A stretch of 64,000 nucleotides of DNA from positions 186,001-250,000 of the forward strand of contig CAVQVR010000002.1 of NCBI GenBank assembly GCA_963717195.1, given 5' to 3'. The notes beneath the pieces were generated by a model that was not told the origin of the DNA, searched no databases, and saw only the letters and a program-made list of their open reading frames with translations. This DNA is from JACDAE01 sp963717195 (GTDB taxonomy: Bacteria > Chloroflexota > Ktedonobacteria > Ktedonobacterales > Ktedonobacteraceae). This document shows positions 8,955-17,812 of this stretch, piece by piece. A program made the translations under genes and the position numbers. Every line of letters starts with the position of its first letter. Positions within the stretch are counted from its first letter, which is position 1.

Positions 8955-10325
8955 ATGGACAACACATTGCATCTTCCAACTGGACCTCAGGGACTGCCAT
9001 TTATCGGGAACGCGCTCCAGTTCCAACGCAATCCGCTGGCCTTCTTCCGGCAAACGCAGCAGCACTATCCACGCATAGCAACCGTCTACCTTGGCAAAGA
9101 ACCAGTTATTCTGTGTTTCCGTCCTGAACATGTGCGTTCTCTCCTGATAGAAAATGCTCGCAAGTTTGTTAAACCGAACCGGGGAGGACTCAACCTGCGC
9201 TTTCTCTTAGGCGATGGTCTGCTTACCAGCGACGGTGATTTCCATCGTCAGCAACGTCGTCTCGTGCAGCCAGCGTTCCACAAACATCGCGTAGAAAACT
9301 ATGCAGATATTATGGTACAGATGACACAGGAGATGCTGGAAGAATGGGTTCCCAACAGTGAGATCAATATTGCGCAGGCGATGCAATATCTCACCCTGCG
9401 CATCATTGCGAAGGCGCTGTTCAATCTCGATTCGCGTGCAGTTGCAACCGAACTGGGTCACGCCTTCGACAAAGTAATCAGCAACAGCAGGCGAAAGCTC
9501 GGACTCCTGGGAAGAATGCGTCTTGAACTTCCATTCACTGCTTATGGTAAAGCAATAACAGGCAAACGGACGCTCGACACATTTGTCTATGACCTGATTG
9601 CACAACGCCGCGCAGAAGGACACGATACCGGCGATGTCCTTTCAATGCTGCTCGCTGCCCAGGATGAAGGAAATACACTGGCCGATAAGCATATCCACGA
9701 CCAGGTGCTAACATTCATTGCTGCCGGGCATGAAACCGCTCAAAATACGCTTAGCTGGACCTTCTACCTGCTTTCCCAGCATCCAGCAGTACGCGAGAAG
9801 CTGCTTCACGAATTACAAACCGTGCTTGCCGGACGGGTTCCCACGGTCAATGATCTTGCGCACCTGCCTTACCTGGAATGGGTAATTAACGAATCCTGGC
9901 GTGTGCTTCCGCCAGCCTGGACGCAAGGAAGACGCTCCATTGAGGAGATCGAGCTTGACGGATATCGCATTCCAGCGGGTACAACCTTCATCGTTAGCCA
10001 GTGGGTCATACACAACCTGCCCGATATCTGGGGCGATCCTGAAGCTTTCCGTCCGGAACGTTGGGATCCAGCAAACGATCAGAAAATCCCACAGGGAGCC
10101 TACTTCCCATTTGGAGGCGGCTCGCACATGTGTATCGGTATGCCCTTTGCGCAAATGGAGACAAAGCTATTGCTTGCCACCATCCTCCAAAAGTACACAC
10201 CACGCCTTGCACCCGGCTTTACCGTAGCGCTCCAACCTCGTATTACGCTGCGTCCAAAGTATGGGATGCGCATGATTCTGGAACCAACAACGGAAAAGCC
10301 CGTTGATGCGCAAGTTATCATATAA
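8955..10325 (+). CDS. Cytochrome P450
   Basis: A 456-residue soluble P450, a heme-thiolate monooxygenase that needs separate redox partners. Landmarks: a proline-rich N-terminus (LPTGPQGLPFIGNALQF), the oxygen-activation helix AGHETAQNTLSW (near 256), ExxR in NESWRVLPP (near 312), PERW, and the heme ligand loop FPFGGGSHMCIGMPFA with its cysteine near 392. All catalytic features are intact. There is no fused reductase and no ferredoxin gene nearby, so electrons must come from elsewhere in the genome. It follows the TetR gene closely and ends inside a long hairpin terminator. The substrate cannot be inferred; fatty-acid-like or terpenoid substrates are possible. Confidence 0.95.
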   Translation: MDNTLHLPTGPQGLPFIGNALQFQRNPLAFFRQTQQHYPRIATVYLGKEPVILCFRPEHVRSLLIENARKFVKPNRGGLNLRFLLGDGLLTSDGDFHRQQRRLVQPAFHKHRVENYADIMVQMTQEMLEEWVPNSEINIAQAMQYLTLRIIAKALFNLDSRAVATELGHAFDKVISNSRRKLGLLGRMRLELPFTAYGKAITGKRTLDTFVYDLIAQRRAEGHDTGDVLSMLLAAQDEGNTLADKHIHDQVLTFIAAGHETAQNTLSWTFYLLSQHPAVREKLLHELQTVLAGRVPTVNDLAHLPYLEWVINESWRVLPPAWTQGRRSIEEIELDGYRIPAGTTFIVSQWVIHNLPDIWGDPEAFRPERWDPANDQKIPQGAYFPFGGGSHMCIGMPFAQMETKLLLATILQKYTPRLAPGFTVALQPRITLRPKYGMRMILEPTTEKPVDAQVII

Positions 10326-10374
10326 AGTGAAGGTCCGGGTAATGAAAAATCCACTATCCGGACCTTCACTTTAT
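10322..10374. terminator. Bidirectional hairpin terminator after the P450 gene
   Basis: A perfect 17-base inverted repeat (ATAAAGTGAAGGTCCGG and its complement) with a 19-base loop contains the P450 stop codon and is followed by TTTATT. The opposite arm begins with A-rich sequence, so it can terminate in both directions. It also contains the stop codon of the methyltransferase relic on the minus strand. Confidence 0.85.
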
Positions 10375-10615
10375 TTTATTCTAATCACGGCAAGCTCTCT
10401 AAATTGTTCAGGTAGCGGCCCTCGCCCAATGGAAGTAGCAGTAAAAACGACTTGCTTCATAAGCTGAATTACATCCTCTCCTGAATAGATGCGACACGCC
10501 TCAGTTCCAATTCCTCCTCACAGGTCATCTTTCGCGCGGAAGAAGCGGTAAAGCCAGCTTTCCACTCCGTTTGAGCACACGAATAATTTCTGTGAGAGCG
10601 CGAATCGGCTCAGGT
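10371..10615 (-). pseudogene. Relic of a SAM methyltransferase gene (C-terminal part)
   Basis: On the minus strand, about 10615 to 10526 encodes PEPIRALTEIIRVLKRSGKL followed by ALPLLPRER, matching the helix and strand after motif III of class I methyltransferases. After stops and a frame change, 10517 to 10371 encodes a tail (CRIYSGEDVIQLMKQVVF, then GRGPLPEQFRELAVIRIK) that ends within the P450 terminator. No complete N-terminal half or SAM-binding motif I is present, so this is a decayed gene end, not a working enzyme. Its sequence differs from the methyltransferase at 5756-6616. Confidence 0.6.
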
Positions 10616-10635
10616 CAGTACTCTCAGGCTAAGCC

Positions 10636-10717
10636 TTGACAGGAGGTCAGTTCTTGACATATACTCCCTTATAGTATCATTGGAGTGCATAAATAAACAT
10701 TCATTGGAGTGCATAAA
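10636..10717 (+). promoter_or_regulatory. Promoter and 16-bp direct repeats before the GntR-ABC operon
   Basis: TTGACA (10636-10641), an 18-base spacer and TATACT (10660-10665) make a good promoter. A second TTGACA at 10654 overlaps it. Downstream, CATTGGAGTGCATAAA occurs twice (10678-10693 and 10702-10717), 24 bases apart, and could be the operator for the GntR protein. Confidence 0.55.
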
Positions 10718-10720
10718 GGC

Positions 10721-11125
10721 ATGTTTGATTTCCACCTGGACAGCCATTCCGGCGTTCCTGTGTATGTCCAGCTTGTCCAACAAGTGAAGCAGGCTCTCCG
10801 GCTCGGGGAACTCAATTCAGGCGATCAACTCCCCACGGTCAAAGAAGTCGTGGAGAAGCTGATTCTGAGCCCAAATACGGTTCTCAAAGCCTACCGAGAG
10901 CTTGAACAGGAAGGACTGATACGCAGTCGAGCAGGAGTTGGTACGTTTGTGCTGAAAACCCTGGCTGACCCATTGCTCACGAGTCAGGTCGCGCTCCGTC
11001 GTCGGCTGGTTCGTTGGATGAAAGATGCGCAAAAAGAAGGGTTCGGCGAGGAGGACATCGAGGCGCTTGTCGCCAGTGTCCGTCAGGAATGCTTTCTCAA
11101 AGAGAACAAGGAGATGATCTCATGA
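10721..11125 (+). CDS. GntR family regulator, YtrA subfamily
   Basis: A 134-residue regulator made almost only of a winged helix. The N-terminus FDFHLDSHSGVPVYVQLVQQ and the HTH segment DQLPTVKEVVEKL-LSPNTVLKAYRELEQEG are typical of YtrA-type GntR proteins, which lack a large effector domain and repress adjacent ABC transporter operons. I use the ATG at 10721, since it gives the family's standard N-terminus; a GTG 12 bases earlier is inside the direct repeat. Its stop overlaps the start of the ABC ATPase gene (ATGA), so the two are translationally coupled. Confidence 0.9.
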   Translation: MFDFHLDSHSGVPVYVQLVQQVKQALRLGELNSGDQLPTVKEVVEKLILSPNTVLKAYRELEQEGLIRSRAGVGTFVLKTLADPLLTSQVALRRRLVRWMKDAQKEGFGEEDIEALVASVRQECFLKENKEMIS

Positions 11126-12030
11126 CGTTCGCGATTGAGGCTGCTGGACTGGGCAAGCGCTATGGCAAGACCTGGGCATTGCAGAATTGCTCACTGCAGA
11201 TTCCCGCTGGACGTGTGGTGGGCCTGGTTGGTCCTAATGGTGCAGGTAAAACGACTCTCTTGCACCTGGCAATGGGCTTGCTCGATCCATCAGCAGGCAG
11301 CATCCAGGTTCTGGGCTATTCGCCACAAGAACACCGGCAGGAAGTACTCACACGAGTCGGCTTCGTTGCCCAGAATCGCCCACTCTATACCGATTTGACG
11401 GTCGAGCAACATCTTCAGTTTGGTGCTCGCTTAAATATGCAGTGGGACACTATCCGCGCCCGGGAACGCCTGGCACGCTATGAGATTCCCCTCGCGCGTA
11501 AGACAGGGAAACTCTCGGGAGGTCAACGAGCCCAGGTAGCTCTGGCTCTGGCTCTGGCCAAATGCCCCCAGCTTTTGCTCCTGGATGAACCACTCGCGAG
11601 CCTCGATCCCCTGGCACGCCAGGAGTTTCTGCGCACCATGCTGGTAGCCGCCACGGAAGAACATATTACGATAGTGTTTTCCTCACACGTGGTAGCTGAA
11701 TTGGGCCATTTCTGTGATTCCATCCTCTTGCTCGCAAAAGGGCAGGTCCAACTTGCTGGTGACGTTGATACCTTACTCTCAAGGCACAAACGTTTCACTG
11801 CTGAGAGCAACGAGCTTCATCAATTCGACTGCGACCCGGCAGTCGTCTCGCGCTCACAAAACGACCGGCAAATCACCCTCGTGATCCAAACCGACACGAA
11901 ACTCAGCCGACTCGGTTGGACGGAACACGAAATAACGCTGGAAGAATTGATCCTGGCCTATATGGCTAACCCCTCAGCCTCGATGCGCTCCTTCCAGTTG
12001 GAAGAAGAAAGAGAGGAACTACGAAAATGA
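11122..12030 (+). CDS. ABC transporter ATP-binding protein
   Basis: A 302-residue ATPase subunit of an ABC-2 type transporter. Walker A is GPNGAGKTT, the signature LSGGQRAQVALAL, Walker B LLLLDEP, with a D-loop ASLDP and the switch histidine in VFSSHVV. The C-terminal 80 residues form an extra domain common in such exporters. The true start is the ATG overlapping the GntR stop, because an upstream reading from 11014 would run through the regulator gene. Its stop overlaps the permease start. YtrA-GntR linked exporters often respond to cell-wall antibiotics, but the substrate here is not evident. Confidence 0.93.
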   Translation: MTFAIEAAGLGKRYGKTWALQNCSLQIPAGRVVGLVGPNGAGKTTLLHLAMGLLDPSAGSIQVLGYSPQEHRQEVLTRVGFVAQNRPLYTDLTVEQHLQFGARLNMQWDTIRARERLARYEIPLARKTGKLSGGQRAQVALALALAKCPQLLLLDEPLASLDPLARQEFLRTMLVAATEEHITIVFSSHVVAELGHFCDSILLLAKGQVQLAGDVDTLLSRHKRFTAESNELHQFDCDPAVVSRSQNDRQITLVIQTDTKLSRLGWTEHEITLEELILAYMANPSASMRSFQLEEEREELRK

Positions 12031-12981
12031 TCTGGATGACCTGGCAACAACATCGCTTGCAAGCACTCATTGCAGGAGCAGCCCTGGCCCTCCTGGCGCT
12101 CTTCCTGCTCCTCACCGGCCTGCACATAGCGGCAGATTACCAGCAGATAGGAGGCACTTCTTGTCCTACAATCATCCCCTCACCGAGTGGGAGATGTGCT
12201 GCCATCTTTAGCACGTTCGAGGGAAAGTACATCAATACACACCTTATAGCATTGATGCTTCTTTTGATGTTCATACCACTTGTAGTGGGCATCCTGGTTG
12301 GAGCACCTCTTGTTGCACGCGAGTTTCGAGCAGGGAACGTATCTATTGGCCTGGACGCAGGGCATCACGCGGCAACGCTGGTTGGTGGTAAAGCTGGCTC
12401 TCATCCTTCTGGCAGGCATCTTGCTCGAAACCTGTGTCACGCTCCTGTGGACCTGGTGGTACGCGCCTCTGGCTCCCTTCCAAAGCCCAGTGCTGCCTGT
12501 GATCTTTGACGTGGAAGGCATTGTGCCGATAGCTTCGATGCTCCTCGCGCTCTCTCTCGCCACCGCAGCAAGTATCCTGGTACGTCGAACGATCCCTGCA
12601 ATAGGTATCACGATCATACTCTATGTGGCTATCGTGCTAACTATCATGAATCTGCGCGACTTTGTCTTTCCGCCAACAATCGTCACATGGGATAGCTTCA
12701 CGCAGGTGCCAACAGGTAGTTACAGCGGAGCACACATGACGGATCATGGCGTCATGGACCATCAGATGCATGTGATATCTACAATCCTGGTCAACAATAC
12801 TTGCTCCGCTAGTCAGAATTACGCTCGGTGTCTCCACAATCACGGCTGGCTCAACTACGTTGCCTACCAGACTGCTGACCGGTTCTGGCCATTGCAGGGT
12901 ATCGAGGCATGCCTGTTCCTCGTTCTTGCTGTTGCGCTGATAGCTTTCACGATCTGGTGGATCAGGTATCGTCTCCGCTAA
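12027..12981 (+). CDS. ABC-2 type permease, reading frame broken once
   Basis: Membrane subunit partnering the ATPase just upstream (start and stop codons overlap). The first frame (12027-12509) gives MIWMTWQQHRLQALIAGAAL, two hydrophobic helices and VGAPLVAREF. The second frame (to 12981) continues EQGTYLLAWTQGITRQRW with four more hydrophobic segments and ends IWWIRYRLR. The junction is GAGTTTCGAGCAGG (12321-12334), where one extra base gives a +1 shift; joined, the protein has about 317 residues. REFEQGT is the usual coupling-helix region of these permeases, which supports a single gene. It may be nonfunctional or an assembly error. Confidence 0.85.
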
Positions 12982-13453
12982 CCAATTTAACCTGTGGGTG
13001 AGCATATCAAACTCAAGCAACTCTATCTCGTGTAGCACAACCTGGCTCTCATCCTTCTGGTATGGAGTTGCCTGTGACAATCTCGCGTAGTTGAAGCAGT
13101 AACAACGATCTGCACTGAGAGACGAACAGAAGAAAGATAGAAAATTCCTCTATACGCCCTTTAAAAGATATGCTATACTATCCTCACAAGATACCTACAT
13201 ATTCTAATGAGGTTAGAGAACATCGTGACGATTGCGAAAACCCACCAGGAACTGAAACGAAAGAACTATTGCACCTGTCTATACGTTCGCAAGGGAAACC
13301 GCCAGTAGCTCACCCCTGCGAACGTATCGGCGTGCCCTGCGCCCAACCAATACAAACTCAACAATCATCCCGCACGTCTCCTCTCCGAGCTACACAACCC
13401 TTTACAGACCTGCTAAACTCAGTCTATACCTTCTTTCTAGAGGAGATACATTT
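12982..13453 (+). promoter_or_regulatory. cysS upstream region with an 11-bp hairpin
   Basis: This 470-base interval has no gene. A TATACT -10-like element lies near 13175-13180. An 11-base inverted repeat (ATACGTTCGCA / TGCGAACGTAT) pairs 13281-13291 with 13317-13327, and so would be in the 5' leader of cysS. I looked for T-box hallmarks (GGGTGG...CC motif plus terminator) and did not see them. Confidence 0.45.
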
Positions 13454-14893
13454 ATGTCTACCGTTTCGCAAAAACCAGTTTACCTGTACAATACATTGAC
13501 ACGCAGCAAAGGGCAGTTCAAACCGCTCAATCCGCCGCACGTAGGCATCTATAACTGCGGACCAACCGTCTATAAAGATATCCATATCGGCAACCTGCGT
13601 ACCTTTACCATGACGGACTGGCTACGCCGCATGCTCGAATACAATGGCTATGATGTCTTTCTCGTGCGCAACATCACCGATGTCGGACATCTGCATGAGG
13701 AGGACGATGCTGAACGAGCAGGCGAGGACAAACTGGAGCACGAGGCACGCACGATGGGTCGCTCCGCCTACGAAATAGCTGCCTATTATACCGAGCAGTA
13801 CATGCACGATGTAGCGGAATTGAATATCCTGCCGCCACATCTCAATCCGAAAGCAACCGATCACATTCCTGAGATGCTGACCATGACCGGGCAGTTGATT
13901 GAGCAGGAGCTTGCTTATGTCAAAGATGGCAATGTCTATTATGACGTGAGCCGTTTCCCCAACTATGGCGAACTCTCGGGTAATACCGTCGAGAGGTTGC
14001 GTACAGGTGCAGGCGGTCGCGTCACACTGGAGGCGGCTGAGGATAAAGATGCACCTGAGGATTTTGCGCTCTGGAAGCAGGGCGATGCTAACCGACAGAT
14101 GAACTGGGACAGTCCCTGGGGCCAGGGCTTCCCTGGTTGGCACATTGAGTGCTCCGCTATGGCAACGAAATACCTGGGCGAGCAGTTCGATATTCATACC
14201 GGAGCCGTCGATCTCATCTTCCCTCATCACGAAGACGAAATCGCGCAGAGCCAGGGCGTCAGTGGCAAGCAGCCAGTGCAATTCTGGGTGCATGGCGAGT
14301 TCCTGGATTTTGGCAATAGCAAAATGTCGCGCTCAGTTGGCAATGTTCTTCTTTTGCGCAACCTGAAGGAGCAGGGCATTGATCCGTTGGCCTTTCGCTA
14401 CCTGCTGCTGACCGCGCACTACCGCTCGAAGCTCAACTTCACCGATGAGTCGATTGCGGGTGCACAAAATGCGCTGAACAACTTCCGCTCCGACATTGCT
14501 GAACTTGTTGCAGTTGCAAAGTCAGCAGATGCAACGGGACCGTTATCAGAGGAGGCTCAACGCGTACAAGAGGCATTCCATAATGCCATCAACGATGATC
14601 TAGATCTGCCGACGGCGATCAGTCTTGCGCGTGAGCTCGCTCGTAATAACAAGATCGCGCCTACAGAACGCTATCGCCTCCTGCTAGACTTTGATCGTGT
14701 GTTTGGTCTGCGCCTTGCGACTGTCGAACCAAAGGCTCCAAAGGTTCTAAGCGACGAGGCACTCGCTCTGGTACGCCAGCGCGATGAAGCACGAGCAGGA
14801 CGCCGCTGGAAAGAATCGGACCAGATCCGCGATCAGCTCAAAGCACTGGGCTTCGAGGTACGCGATACACCAAACGGGACGGAATTGGTATAG
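13454..14893 (+). CDS. cysS: Cysteinyl-tRNA synthetase
   Basis: Charges tRNA-Cys with cysteine in the cytoplasm. The 479-residue protein has the normal length and all class I marks: the first zinc cysteine and HIGH-like motif in NCGPTVYKDIHIGNLRTF, the second zinc ligand in ECSAMA, the zinc histidine stretch GAVDLIFPHHEDEIAQS, and the KMSKS-type loop SKMSRSVGN. A C-terminal DALR-like helical domain ends RDTPNGTELV. The ATG has AGAGGAG upstream. It stands alone between the ABC operon and the acylase gene, with a structured leader and a repeat-rich 3' flank. Confidence 0.97.
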   Translation: MSTVSQKPVYLYNTLTRSKGQFKPLNPPHVGIYNCGPTVYKDIHIGNLRTFTMTDWLRRMLEYNGYDVFLVRNITDVGHLHEEDDAERAGEDKLEHEARTMGRSAYEIAAYYTEQYMHDVAELNILPPHLNPKATDHIPEMLTMTGQLIEQELAYVKDGNVYYDVSRFPNYGELSGNTVERLRTGAGGRVTLEAAEDKDAPEDFALWKQGDANRQMNWDSPWGQGFPGWHIECSAMATKYLGEQFDIHTGAVDLIFPHHEDEIAQSQGVSGKQPVQFWVHGEFLDFGNSKMSRSVGNVLLLRNLKEQGIDPLAFRYLLLTAHYRSKLNFTDESIAGAQNALNNFRSDIAELVAVAKSADATGPLSEEAQRVQEAFHNAINDDLDLPTAISLARELARNNKIAPTERYRLLLDFDRVFGLRLATVEPKAPKVLSDEALALVRQRDEARAGRRWKESDQIRDQLKALGFEVRDTPNGTELV

Positions 14894-14935
14894 AATAGAG
14901 TAGAGACCCATTTACGGGCTTGGAGACCTATTCAT

Positions 14936-15034
14936 GGGCTTGTAAACAACACCCCTACACAGAGGGGTTTCAGCGCTGACCGTGCCCTCGTTCACCCCCG
15001 ATGCGACTGGTGTAGGGGTGCCGTTTACAAGCCC
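14936..15034. repeat. 25-bp inverted repeat pair of the dispersed TGTAGGGG family
   Basis: The left arm 14936-14960 (GGGCTTGTAAAC...CCCCTACAC) and right arm 15010-15034 (GTGTAGGGG...GTTTACAAGCCC) are complementary except for about two bases, with 49 bases between. Related units recur at 37101, 49515, 51436, 56502, 56603 and 60471. Here they sit between cysS and the acylase gene and may act as a terminator-like hairpin or be a miniature mobile element. Confidence 0.7.
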
Positions 15035-15060
15035 GTATGCCCTTACCGAGGAGAAATTCT

Positions 15061-17505
15061 ATGGCCGCAAAGTTGAAAAAAACCCTGGTCACCGCCGCAA
15101 ACCTCGCCGGGTTAACCGCTGGCACCTACAATTTACTGATGCGCCGTCCTGTAGCTCAGAAAAGCGGAACTCTACATATACAAGGTCTACACGAACCAGT
15201 CGAAATTATTACCGATACCTATGGCGTTCCCCACATCTATGCTCAAACTGAAGATGATCTGTTCTTTGCACAGGGTTACATCCATGCTCAAGAACGTCTC
15301 TGGCAGATGGAGTTGAATCGCCGCCTCTGCTCAGGCCGCCTTTCCGAAATCGTTGGCGACGCGCTTCTGGAAACGGACCGCTTCTGCCGCCGCCTGGGAA
15401 TGCATCGCTCTGCGGCAGAGGAGGTCACACGTCTCTCCGCAGCCAATGTGCGTATACTTGATGCTTATGCACGCGGCGTCAACATCTTTATTGCATACAA
15501 TGAAGGCAAACTTCCCGTCGAGTTTACCCTACTCCATTTCCAGCCTGAGCCATGGAAGCCCGCCGATACGATTCAGTGGGCCAAAATGATGGGCTGGACC
15601 CTCGGCGGCAACTGGGAGACCGAGATCACCCGTGCACGTCTGGTTGCTAAGTTGGGCATCGAACGGACTTCACAACTGGAAGCTGGCTACGACCCGAGCC
15701 ATCCCCTGATCATCCCATCTGGTGCCGAATATCAAGGCATCAACCCTGGCCTACGCGAGCAATACGAACAGATTCAGGAACTGAGCGGTTTCAGCATATT
15801 CGGCGGCAGCAACAACTGGGTCGTCGATGGCACCATGACCGCAACAGGGTCACCCATCCTCTGCAATGATCCACACCTTGGACAAGCTGTTCCGTCGGTC
15901 TGGTACGAATGTCACCTCATCGCAGGCGATCTCGACGTGACCGGCGTGAGCTTTCCGGGTACACCAGGCATCATCATTGGGCATAACCAACATATCGCCT
16001 GGGGTCTCACCAATGCAGTCTCCGATGTGCAGGATCTCTATATCGAGAAATTTAATCCAGAGAATCCGGATCAATATGAATATCAAGGCAAGTGGGAAGA
16101 GGCCGAGATTATTCGCGAAGAGATTCAGGTAAAAGGACAGGACCAGCCCGTCATTGAAAAGGTACGCATTACACGTCATGGGCCAATTCTCACATCATCC
16201 CAGCAAACGTCTGACGGAAAAGAGGATGTAGCAAAGACAGGAGATGTCCCTCTGGCATTGCGTTGGGTAGGACTCGAACAGTGTAACATCATCTCAGCTG
16301 TGCCAAAGCTTAATCGGGCAACGAACTGGGAAGAGTTTCGTGCCGCCCTGCGTGATTGGGATCTACCGCCGCAAAACTTTGTCTATGCCGACCAGCAGGG
16401 CAATATAGGTTACATTATGGCCGGAGCTATTCCTATCCGCAACCAGGGCCAGGCACTACTTCCTTCCCCCGGCTGGACGGGCGACTATGAATGGACTGGC
16501 TATATTCCATTTGATGAACTACCTCAGACCTACAATCCCGAACAACACTTCATTGCAACCGCCAATAACCGCGTGGTAGACGATAACTACCCCTACTACA
16601 TCACCCACGAATGGCTCAATGGCTACCGGGCACAGCGCATTCGGGATCTGCTAAAAAGTAAAGACAAATTAACGTTGGCAGACATGGCGAAGATCCAGAG
16701 CGACCAGTATTCCTTGCCTGCTACCGAGATCGTGCCCTATCTGCTCAAAATGCAAGGCGAAACGGCGCTCGAAAAAACCGCTCTACAAATTCTACAGGCA
16801 TGGGATTATATGCTCACACCTACAAGTATTGCCGCCGCCATCTATACAAAGTTCTTTAACAAGCTGGAACACATTTTCCTCAATACTGTGCTGGGAGAAG
16901 ACGAAGCGCTGAAAACAAGCTACATGGGCGTCGGTAGCACTCTACTATCCGCATCCAATGGCTATGCCAGCCGCAACAAACCCCTCCTGATCCGCCTTCT
17001 AAAGGAGCATGATGATAGCTGGTTTGAGACCTCAGCTATTACTAACGGGCCCAAATCATGGGATAGTGTTATTAAAGTAGCCTTCAAGGCTGCTCTTGAC
17101 GAACTACGTGAGCGTCTCGGTTCAAATATTCTGAGCTGGCACTATGGCACAATCCACAAAATGACCTATAACCATCCATTGGGAGCCGTCAAAGCGCTCG
17201 AACGCTTCTTCAACCGTGGCCCTTATGCGGTCGGTGGTGATAGCGACACCGTCAATATGGGTGCAATGTTGCCGAACAATCCCGAGGTGGTGATTACGGT
17301 CCCATCGTTTCGCCAGATCGTCGACCTGGCCGATCTGTCTCGTTCGCTCTCAATTCACGCACCCGGCCAGTCAGGACTCCCGGCCAGCAAACATTATGAC
17401 GACTTTATTGAACGGTGGATGAAGCTTGAACACCATCCAATGCTCTTTACACGTCAAACTATCGAAGAAAACGCTGAGGGAACCTTGCACATGCTTCCCA
17501 GGTAA
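15061..17505 (+). CDS. Penicillin-acylase family N-terminal nucleophile hydrolase
   Basis: An 814-residue amidase precursor of the penicillin G acylase / AHL-acylase / cephalosporin acylase family. The chain should self-cleave before Ser250 in FGGSNNWVVDG, freeing the catalytic N-terminal serine of the beta subunit. Other family marks are VEIITDTYGVPHIYAQTEDDLFFAQGYIHAQERLWQMEL (N-terminal, shown in part as two adjacent blocks), NDPHLG, and PGIIIGHNQHIAWGLTNA. The N-terminus (AKLKKTLVTAANLAGLTAG) is weakly hydrophobic and may be an export signal or anchor. I start at the ATG after GAGGAG; an earlier in-frame ATG at 15037 falls in the repeat. Natural substrates may be acyl-homoserine lactones or other N-acyl amides. 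Confidence 0.92.
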   Translation: MAAKLKKTLVTAANLAGLTAGTYNLLMRRPVAQKSGTLHIQGLHEPVEIITDTYGVPHIYAQTEDDLFFAQGYIHAQERLWQMELNRRLCSGRLSEIVGDALLETDRFCRRLGMHRSAAEEVTRLSAANVRILDAYARGVNIFIAYNEGKLPVEFTLLHFQPEPWKPADTIQWAKMMGWTLGGNWETEITRARLVAKLGIERTSQLEAGYDPSHPLIIPSGAEYQGINPGLREQYEQIQELSGFSIFGGSNNWVVDGTMTATGSPILCNDPHLGQAVPSVWYECHLIAGDLDVTGVSFPGTPGIIIGHNQHIAWGLTNAVSDVQDLYIEKFNPENPDQYEYQGKWEEAEIIREEIQVKGQDQPVIEKVRITRHGPILTSSQQTSDGKEDVAKTGDVPLALRWVGLEQCNIISAVPKLNRATNWEEFRAALRDWDLPPQNFVYADQQGNIGYIMAGAIPIRNQGQALLPSPGWTGDYEWTGYIPFDELPQTYNPEQHFIATANNRVVDDNYPYYITHEWLNGYRAQRIRDLLKSKDKLTLADMAKIQSDQYSLPATEIVPYLLKMQGETALEKTALQILQAWDYMLTPTSIAAAIYTKFFNKLEHIFLNTVLGEDEALKTSYMGVGSTLLSASNGYASRNKPLLIRLLKEHDDSWFETSAITNGPKSWDSVIKVAFKAALDELRERLGSNILSWHYGTIHKMTYNHPLGAVKALERFFNRGPYAVGGDSDTVNMGAMLPNNPEVVITVPSFRQIVDLADLSRSLSIHAPGQSGLPASKHYDDFIERWMKLEHHPMLFTRQTIEENAEGTLHMLPR

Positions 17506-17582
17506 ACCTTACACAACATTCATATCAAAATTTTACACATTCATGAACGTTTCTTGATTTCCTACCAGTACACTACAATCAT

Positions 17583-17663
17583 GGGATACGTAGAGTGTGT
17601 CACAGGCCCTACGTATCCCCCACAGAAGGGGGCTTGTACATGCGAGCAAGCCTCATTTTTTTT
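17583..17663 (+). terminator. Terminator after the acylase gene, with extra hairpin
   Basis: An 11-base inverted repeat GGGATACGTAG / CTACGTATCCC (17583-17593 and 17609-17619) is followed by GGCTTG...CAAGCC (17631-17652) and eight T residues (17656-17663). The second hairpin with its T-run is a classic Rho-independent terminator. Confidence 0.85.
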
Positions 17664-17812
17664 GCCCATAGCTCGATATAATACTAGAAGAGTCTTCGCG
17701 GTCGGAAAAGATGCTGAAATTCATCAGTGTTTAACATCTTTGAGGTACCATACATACGATCACCACTATTCAGGTAGTGGGCAACCTGAGATGCTACTTT
17801 TGAGAGGTTATA

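Noticed and set aside
12637..13080. 147-codon minus-strand ORF
   Set aside because: It overlaps the permease gene, which has real hydrophobic segments and family motifs.
13080..13453. T-box leader for cysS
   Set aside because: No GGGTGG-type anti-terminator motif and no terminator before the start; only a simple hairpin.
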